Notes under the pieces: generated by a model
What the model saw: only the letters and a program-made list of their open reading frames with translations
What the model was told of the DNA's origin: nothing
Databases searched by the model: none
Shown: positions 1 through 4,385 of the stretch, in pieces
Numbering within the stretch: the stretch's first letter is position 1
Layout of the letters: every line of letters starts with the position of its first letter
Position numbers and translations under genes: made by a program
Source: Gemmataceae bacterium
GTDB taxonomy: Bacteria > Planctomycetota > Planctomycetia > Gemmatales > Gemmataceae
NCBI GenBank assembly: GCA_026418875.1
Contig: JAOAAM010000509.1
Location: 1 to 5,412 of the forward strand
Length of the DNA: 5,412 nucleotides
Direction: 5' to 3'

Positions 1-19
1 AGATGTGTATAAGAGACAG
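1..19 (+). other. Residual Tn5/Nextera mosaic-end adapter (sequencing artefact)
   Basis: The first 19 bases, AGATGTGTATAAGAGACAG, match the Tn5 transposase mosaic end used in tagmentation libraries exactly. They sit at the very edge of the window and end cleanly before base 20. This is untrimmed library adapter and not genomic DNA. It happens to be open in the frame of the kinase gene and supplies a spurious GTG start at base 5, so the apparent first five residues (MYKRQ) of that protein come from the adapter. Confidence 0.97.
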
Positions 20-2254
20 GGGCTGTACCTGGATCCATTCCACTTGATCCGGGTGAGCACGGCGGAGCAGTTCCGTGCCGCCTTGGCGGATTCGCCACAC
101 GTGGCCTTGGTTCGATCCGACGTTCCCGATCGAGACGCGCCGGCGGCTTTGGCGTGGTCTCGCCAGGCATGCCCGCCGGTGCCGGTGATCTTTGTCGCCG
201 AGAAAGCCGAGGCCGGCGAGGTCGTCACGCTCTGGCACGAAGGAGCCGCGGATTTCCTCTTGCTGGATCAACTCTCACGACTGCCGACGGCGGTGCGTCG
301 GGCCATCGACCAGTCACGGCGGGCAGCGGAGGCGGAAAAGGCGCTGGAAATGAACTTCCGCTACCGCGAAGCCATCCGCGCCACCGGACAAATCCTCTTC
401 GAGTGGGACCAAATCACCGATGACGTGACCTTCGCGGGTGACGTCGAGGGGATCACGGGTTTACAACCCGAAGAGTTGAACGGCAACCTCAAACGTTACT
501 TCGAGTTGGTACATCCGGACGACCGTGAGAGTTTCTTGGAACGTTTGGAGCAGGCTCGATCCAAGGCCCAATCATGCCACCAGGTCTACCGACTAATCCG
601 TCCCGATGGGGTGATTCGCCACGTCGAAAGCCGCGGGTTCTTGTTGCGTGAACAAGGCGTGGTCAACCCGAAGCGGATCGGCTTTATCACCGACATCAGT
701 CAGCGGATCAAGGCCGAGGAAGATCTGCGAGAATCCCGCCGACTGTTGCAGACCGTCATGGACAACATCCCCATCGGGGTGTTCTGGAAGGATCGCGACT
801 CGCGCTACTTGGGCTGCAACCGGCGAGTGGCCGATGCTTTCGGCTTCCAAGGCCCGGAGGAAATGATCGGTAAGTGCGATCTGGAGTTCCCCTGCCTGAA
901 GCGGGAAGAGGCCGAGTTCTTCTTGCAGAAAGATCGCGAGGTGATGGAGCGGAACGAGGGCGAGATCGGGATCGTCGAACCGGCGACCTTCGCCGATGGC
1001 CGAAACGTCTGGCTGGAGACATCGAAAGTCCCCCTCCACGATCACGAGGGCCGGGTCGTGGGTGTGCTGGGAATCTGGCAGGACATCACCGAGAAGCGTC
1101 AATTAGAGGAAAGACTGCGGCAAACGCTGAAGATGGAAGCCATTGGCCGGCTGGCTGGCGGCGTGGCCCACGACTTCAACAACCTGCTTACGGTCATCAA
1201 CGGCTACACCGACTTGCTGTTGGGGCAGATGGAGCCGGGCGACGCACGCTACGACTCGTTGACGCAAATTCGAAAGGCAGGGCTGCGGGCCAGCGGATTG
1301 ACTCGTCAGCTCCTGGCCTTCAGCCGCAAGACGGTCCTCGTCCCCGCCGTCATCGACCTGAACGAACTTCTGCTGGACATGGAGAAGCTGCTCTATCCGC
1401 TGCTCGGCGAAAACGTCGTACTCCAGCTAAAGACCTCGAATCCGCTTTGGCGGGTGAAGGTCGATCCGACGGAGATGAGCCAGGTCGTGATCAACTTGTG
1501 TGTCAACGCCCGGGATGCCATGCCGCAGGGCGGCGTCCTGCGCATCGAGACCGCCAACGTCGACCTTGACGAGGCGCATACCGCCTCCGTCGAAGGAGCA
1601 CGCCCCGGTCCTCACGTTTGCCTCACGGTGGCGGATACCGGCACGGGCATGGATGACGCGACCAAGGCACGAATCTTCGAACCCTTCTTCACCACCAAGG
1701 GACCGGAGAAGGGCACTGGCTTGGGCCTTGCCACGGTATATGGCATTGTGCGGCAATCCGGCGGGCATATCGAGGTCGAAAGCGAGGTCGGCAAGGGGAC
1801 AACCTTCCGTGTCTACCTGCCCCGAGTTGCAGACGAGCGTCGCAAGGTCAAGTCCCAGCTACTGCCCCAACGTCCGGCACCCAAGGGTCGGGAGACGGTC
1901 CTGCTTGTCGAAGATGAAGACGGCGTGCGGAAGCTGGCGCGGCTGGTGCTGGAAGGTTCGGGCTATTGCGTCTTGGAAGCCGCCAACGGTCCCGACGCTT
2001 TACGCTTATGCTCGGAATCCCCTGGCGCGATCGACCTGCTCGTCACCGACGTGGTCATGCCGATGATGAGCGGCCCGCAACTGGCACGTGAGGTTCTCGG
2101 TTGCCGCCCCGGATTGCGGGTGCTCTACTTGTCCGGCTACACCGACGACGAAATCGTCCGTCATGGCATCTCCGAGGGAGAGTCGGCCTTCCTCCACAAG
2201 CCGTTCACTCCGGCGCATTTGGCGCGGAAAGTCCGCGAAGTGCTGGATTCATAA
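20..2254 (+). CDS. Hybrid sensor histidine kinase (REC-like, PAS, PAS, HisKA, HATPase, REC), 5' partial
   Basis: This is a soluble hybrid sensor kinase that would autophosphorylate on His and pass phosphate to its own receiver. Residues are numbered from the apparent GTG at base 5, whose first five codons are adapter. Residues 6-105 form a truncated receiver-like domain (D39 at the phosphoacceptor position, GAADFLLLD near 80-88). PAS1 spans about 118-236 (VHPDD at 169-173) and PAS2 about 244-366 (FWKDRDSRYLGCN). HisKA carries H389 in GGVAHDFNN. The ATPase domain has N501 in the N-box, D544 in DTGTGMD, F558 in FEPFFTT and the G570-TGLG loop. The C-terminal receiver (about 630-747) has acidic E636/D637, phosphoacceptor D682 (VTDVVMP) and K732 (HKPF), so it looks intact. 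No membrane segment is seen, so it is probably cytoplasmic. The true start lies off the left edge. The ligand and output are unknown; a separate downstream phosphotransfer protein is likely. The gene is convergent with the DUF1080 gene. Confidence 0.95.
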   Translation, partial: GLYLDPFHLIRVSTAEQFRAALADSPHVALVRSDVPDRDAPAALAWSRQACPPVPVIFVAEKAEAGEVVTLWHEGAADFLLLDQLSRLPTAVRRAIDQSRRAAEAEKALEMNFRYREAIRATGQILFEWDQITDDVTFAGDVEGITGLQPEELNGNLKRYFELVHPDDRESFLERLEQARSKAQSCHQVYRLIRPDGVIRHVESRGFLLREQGVVNPKRIGFITDISQRIKAEEDLRESRRLLQTVMDNIPIGVFWKDRDSRYLGCNRRVADAFGFQGPEEMIGKCDLEFPCLKREEAEFFLQKDREVMERNEGEIGIVEPATFADGRNVWLETSKVPLHDHEGRVVGVLGIWQDITEKRQLEERLRQTLKMEAIGRLAGGVAHDFNNLLTVINGYTDLLLGQMEPGDARYDSLTQIRKAGLRASGLTRQLLAFSRKTVLVPAVIDLNELLLDMEKLLYPLLGENVVLQLKTSNPLWRVKVDPTEMSQVVINLCVNARDAMPQGGVLRIETANVDLDEAHTASVEGARPGPHVCLTVADTGTGMDDATKARIFEPFFTTKGPEKGTGLGLATVYGIVRQSGGHIEVESEVGKGTTFRVYLPRVADERRKVKSQLLPQRPAPKGRETVLLVEDEDGVRKLARLVLEGSGYCVLEAANGPDALRLCSESPGAIDLLVTDVVMPMMSGPQLAREVLGCRPGLRVLYLSGYTDDEIVRHGISEGESAFLHKPFTPAHLARKVREVLDS

Positions 2255-2264
2255 GGGCATGAAA

Positions 2265-2310
2265 AGACCCCGTTGCGGGGCGGGTTGAATCCGACGCCGC
2301 AACGAGGTCT
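2265..2310. terminator. Candidate bidirectional hairpin terminator between convergent genes
   Basis: Arms 2265-2278 and 2297-2310 pair over 14 bp with one C-A mismatch (2270/2305), around an 18-base loop that can itself form a short CGGG/TCCG stem. A-rich bases (2262-2265) precede the left arm and GGTTT (2311-2315) follows the right arm, so weak U-tracts exist in both directions. The hairpin starts 10 bases after the kinase stop and lies 66 bases beyond the DUF1080 stop. This position suits termination of both convergent transcripts. The U-tracts are short, so efficiency is uncertain. Confidence 0.6.
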
Positions 2311-2376
2311 GGTTTGAAGGCGGCACCGCCCCATCGGCCGGAGTCGGAGGATCGACTCGGGCCGGACTTAGGATCA

Positions 2377-3108
2377 TTACTTCAACTCTTTCACCTCGAT
2401 CTTGCGGAAACGCACGACCGTCCCGGGATCGTGACCCTGAAGGGCGAAGTGCCCGCTGGTCAGGTACTTGCCGGGGTGCTTCCAGTCGAGTGTCGTCTTT
2501 CCGTTGACCTTGATGATGATGTGGTTTCCCTTGGCGATGACGTGCTGGGTGAACCACTCGTTGGGTTTGTGCAACGATTGGCCGCGTACGGTGACGATGT
2601 CCTTCTGGAATTCGCGGAGTCCGACCCGGGCATCGGGGTAGAGGCTGCCGGTGCGGATCGGATCGCCGCCGGTGGCATTGATCTGTGCTTCGTAACCCGG
2701 GGGGAATCCGCCGGCGAACGGGGTGCGGAAGTATTGGCCGCTGTTGCCGCCGTCGTTGATTTGTGCCTCGATGCGGTACTCGAAGTCGGTGTAGTCGCCT
2801 CGCTCGGAGAAGAGATGGCTCGCCGGGCCGCTGCCGATCAGAACACCGTCTTCGACGCGCCACAGGTCGACGACGTTACCATTTTTCAGCTTCGCCTTGT
2901 AGCCGATCAATTTGCCGTCCTTCTGTTGCGGCAGGATTTCGGCGAAAGCACCGGGGTTGGCCTCGGGATGGATCTTCCAACCGGTCAGATCCTTGCCGTT
3001 GAACAGAGGGACCCACCCCTCATCGCCGTGGTCTTGGGCGAGCGTGGGCAGCCAACCGACGATAAGAGCCGCCGAGATGACAACCAAGCCGATCCATTTG
3101 CCTCGCAT
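2377..3108 (-). CDS. Secreted DUF1080 protein (3-keto-disaccharide hydrolase-like)
   Basis: The gene encodes 243 residues. Residues 1-25 form a Sec-type signal peptide (MRGKWIGL, a hydrophobic stretch to about 20, then a likely cut near LAQ-DHG). The rest is one DUF1080 domain of the concanavalin-like beta-sandwich type. It shows the hallmark LFNGKDLTGW (35-44), GNSGQYFRTP (121-130), GYEAQI (138-143), NEWFTQHVIAKGN (183-195) and GHFALQGHDPGTVVRFRKIEVKEL (219-242). The family is known for hydrolysis of 3-keto glycosides, so a role in extracytoplasmic breakdown of oxidised sugars is inferred; the substrate cannot be told. The start at 3108 is chosen because the signal peptide begins there and a GAGGA site lies 9 bases upstream. 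The same frame is open further upstream (to 3327, with an alternative ATG at 3159), but that overlaps the ThuA-like gene or lacks a signal-peptide N-terminus. It is probably the second gene of an operon with the ThuA-like gene. Confidence 0.93.
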   Translation of the reverse strand: MRGKWIGLVVISAALIVGWLPTLAQDHGDEGWVPLFNGKDLTGWKIHPEANPGAFAEILPQQKDGKLIGYKAKLKNGNVVDLWRVEDGVLIGSGPASHLFSERGDYTDFEYRIEAQINDGGNSGQYFRTPFAGGFPPGYEAQINATGGDPIRTGSLYPDARVGLREFQKDIVTVRGQSLHKPNEWFTQHVIAKGNHIIIKVNGKTTLDWKHPGKYLTSGHFALQGHDPGTVVRFRKIEVKELK

Positions 3109-3117
3109 TGAAGTTGG

Positions 3118-3122
3118 TCCTC
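3118..3122 (-). promoter_or_regulatory. Ribosome binding site of the DUF1080 gene
   Basis: The minus strand reads GAGGA, 9 bases before the ATG at 3108. It supports this start over the longer in-frame alternatives at 3159 and 3327. Confidence 0.7.
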
Positions 3123-3132
3123 GTGGAGGAAA

Positions 3133-3150
3133 GTTTTTCGGGTTTTTCGG
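3133..3150. repeat. Tandem 9-bp duplication in the ThuA-like/DUF1080 gap
   Basis: GTTTTTCGG occurs twice back to back (3133-3141 and 3142-3150) in the 80-bp gap between the two minus-strand genes. The rest of the gap shows only a short palindrome around a GCGGCCGC site and no convincing terminator. The repeat could be chance, a slippage product, or part of the 5' untranslated region of the DUF1080 gene. Confidence 0.5.
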
Positions 3151-3188
3151 GGAAACCATCGCGGCCGCGTGGCAGCGACGGGGGCCGA

Positions 3189-4103
3189 TTACTTTTTGTT
3201 CGGGTCGGGCAGGACATAGGCCTGCGGGGCGACTTTTTCGAGGTTGGGGGTGACGTCGGCGTCCACGTTGCCAAACGCCCAACTCAATCCGCCAAGCAAG
3301 ATCTGCTGGAACAGCGGGTTCTCCCACACATCTTCACGATGTCCCATGGAGGTGTAGAAGACCCGGCCCTTCTGATGCATCCTGGCCCACGTCGCGGGGA
3401 AGTTGGGCCGTTGGTAATCCAAATTCTTCATGCCTTGAGTGTCTTGCACGAGAATGACGTGCAAATCGGGAGCGAAATTCTTTAAGCTGTACCACTCTTC
3501 AAAGAGTTGGAAGTCCTTGACACTTTGGAGTCCGGGGAAATTCGGGCTGACGACGCGCATCCACGCCTTTTGCTGTTCGCCGTGGCGGACGAACTCGCCG
3601 CCGAGCATGCGGATGTACGGGTCCTGCTGTTCGGGCGGGTTATTCTTCCAGCCGCGCTCAGCGCTGTGGAAGGTGTCGCTGGCACAATGAGCGCCGACAA
3701 AGCCCTTGCCCGAAGCGACGAAATCCAACAGGGCTTGCTTGCCTTCGGGGGGCATGGGGGGCTGCTTGTCGCCGCCCTCACGGGTCAGATCTTCGGTGGT
3801 GTAGAAGAAGATCGCATCGAATTGCTTCAACGTTTCGGGGAGGAAGATTCGGCCATCTTTGGTGCAATGAACGTCGAAGCCGTGCTCGGCACCGAGCTTT
3901 TTGAAAATTCGATCGACCAGGCAGGTGCCGTCCGGTCCCAACTTCACCACGGAGTGCTCGAAGCCAGCTGAGCGAGTAAACACCAGCAATTTGCGTTTCT
4001 TTTTCTCGTCAGATCGTGCGCTCCAACCGAGCGGGAACGTCGAAGAAGCAGCCAAGGTGGCAAACGCGGCAGCGGCGCTGCGGAGGGCATCACGTCGATT
4101 CAT
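3189..4103 (-). CDS. ThuA-like domain protein with Tat-type signal
   Basis: The gene encodes 304 residues. The N-terminus MNRRDALRSAAAAFATLAAS has twin arginines (R3, R4) followed by a mild Ala-rich hydrophobic stretch to about residue 27. It resembles the short Tat signals common in planctomycetes. The remainder is a ThuA-like domain with the class I glutamine-amidotransferase-like fold: KLLVFTRSAGFEH (38-50), FDAIFFYTT (95-103), LLDFVASGKGFVGAHCASDTF (from 125), YIRMLGGEFVRHG (163-175), FEEWYSLKNF (201-210) and GRVFYTSMGHREDVW (246-260). ThuA proteins are tied to trehalose and related disaccharide use, where a partner dehydrogenase makes 3-keto sugars; their exact reaction is not settled. 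The start at 4103 is preferred to the ATG at 4130 because GGAGGA lies 6 bases upstream and the twin-Arg signal begins here. It is the first gene of a likely two-gene operon with the DUF1080 gene 80 bp downstream. Confidence 0.93.
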   Translation of the reverse strand: MNRRDALRSAAAAFATLAASSTFPLGWSARSDEKKKRKLLVFTRSAGFEHSVVKLGPDGTCLVDRIFKKLGAEHGFDVHCTKDGRIFLPETLKQFDAIFFYTTEDLTREGGDKQPPMPPEGKQALLDFVASGKGFVGAHCASDTFHSAERGWKNNPPEQQDPYIRMLGGEFVRHGEQQKAWMRVVSPNFPGLQSVKDFQLFEEWYSLKNFAPDLHVILVQDTQGMKNLDYQRPNFPATWARMHQKGRVFYTSMGHREDVWENPLFQQILLGGLSWAFGNVDADVTPNLEKVAPQAYVLPDPNKK

Positions 4104-4109
4104 GGAGAG

Positions 4110-4115
4110 TCCTCC
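4110..4115 (-). promoter_or_regulatory. Ribosome binding site of the ThuA-like gene
   Basis: The minus strand reads GGAGGA, a near-consensus Shine-Dalgarno, 6 bases before the ATG at 4103. It lies inside the longer frame that begins at 4130 and so argues for the shorter protein with the twin-arginine N-terminus. Confidence 0.75.
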
Positions 4116-4259
4116 CGGTTTGGGGAACAAGGCGGGATGCCGTTAGTGTAAGGGCAGAATCCACCGGAGCCAGCGGAAAAGAGGACATCGAAGTCACGAA
4201 AACGAGGCGACGGAGAGGGAGACCCGGCCACTTTGGGATCGGCTGGTTCGCAGAGGTTT

Positions 4260-4297
4260 CGATCTTGCCGATCGGGGGATTTTGGAAAATTCGGCAA
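4260..4297. repeat. Overlapping short inverted repeats, possible operator
   Basis: CGATC (4260-4264) is mirrored by GATCG (4270-4274) across TTGCC, and CCGATCGG (4268-4275) is a perfect 8-bp palindrome. TTGCCGA (4265-4271) is also inverted as TCGGCAA (4291-4297) across 19 bases of AT-richer sequence. The cluster lies about 90-125 bp upstream of the repeat-protein start, where a regulator site or promoter could be. The arms are short and chance is possible. Confidence 0.35.
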
Positions 4298-4373
4298 AAT
4301 AGGACAACTCCATCTTGCTTGCGTCGCCAAGCCCGCCTAAACCACCAATGCGTGAAAGTTGTAACAGCCCAAA

Positions 4374-4378
4374 GAGGA
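4374..4378 (+). promoter_or_regulatory. Ribosome binding site of the repeat-protein gene
   Basis: GAGGA lies 7 bases before the ATG at 4386, which opens directly into a signal peptide. It fixes this start. Confidence 0.7.
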
Positions 4379-4385
4379 TTGTGAC

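Larger units (their letters stand above)
4104..4385. promoter_or_regulatory. Divergent intergenic region upstream of the ThuA-like and repeat-protein genes
   Basis: These 282 bases separate two divergent genes and should hold promoters for both. No convincing -35/-10 pair is seen on either strand. The best weak candidate for the minus strand is TACACT at 4145-4150, without a good -35. An AT-richer patch (4277-4301) stands out from the GC-rich surroundings and lies beside the inverted repeats at 4260-4297, so it is the likeliest control region for the plus-strand gene. Short open frames across this stretch have no ribosome binding site or recognisable product. Confidence 0.5.

Noticed and set aside
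5..19. GTG start codon of the kinase gene at base 5
   Set aside because: The codons are part of the Tn5 mosaic-end adapter, so the start is not biological.
1..19. A Tn5 or IS50 transposon end in the genome
   Set aside because: The 19-base mosaic end is a hybrid sequence used in library preparation and does not occur at natural IS50 ends. It lies at the window edge with no transposase gene nearby.
874..1569. Plus-strand 231-codon frame inside the kinase gene, and similar frames on both strands
   Set aside because: These overlap well-defined kinase domains in other frames, are Arg/Pro/Gly-rich and show no motif. They are shadows of the GC-rich coding sequence.
2314..3111. Plus-strand frame of 265 codons across the DUF1080 gene
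   Set aside because: It is antisense to a gene with clear DUF1080 motifs and a signal peptide. Its plausible look comes from GC-rich third-position bias.
3109..3327. N-terminal extension of the DUF1080 protein to 3327 (or an ATG at 3159)
   Set aside because: The extension overlaps the end of the ThuA-like gene, is Arg/Pro-rich with no domain, and would bury the signal peptide. The ATG at 3108 has its own GAGGA site.
4104..4130. N-terminal extension of the ThuA-like protein to an ATG at 4130
   Set aside because: The nine extra residues precede the twin-arginine signal and contain the GGAGGA site of the better start at 4103.
4110..4137. Hairpin (TCCCG/CGGGA) that could hide the ribosome binding site of the ThuA-like gene
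   Set aside because: Only 5 bp of stem with a 15-base loop, which is easily expected by chance in GC-rich DNA.
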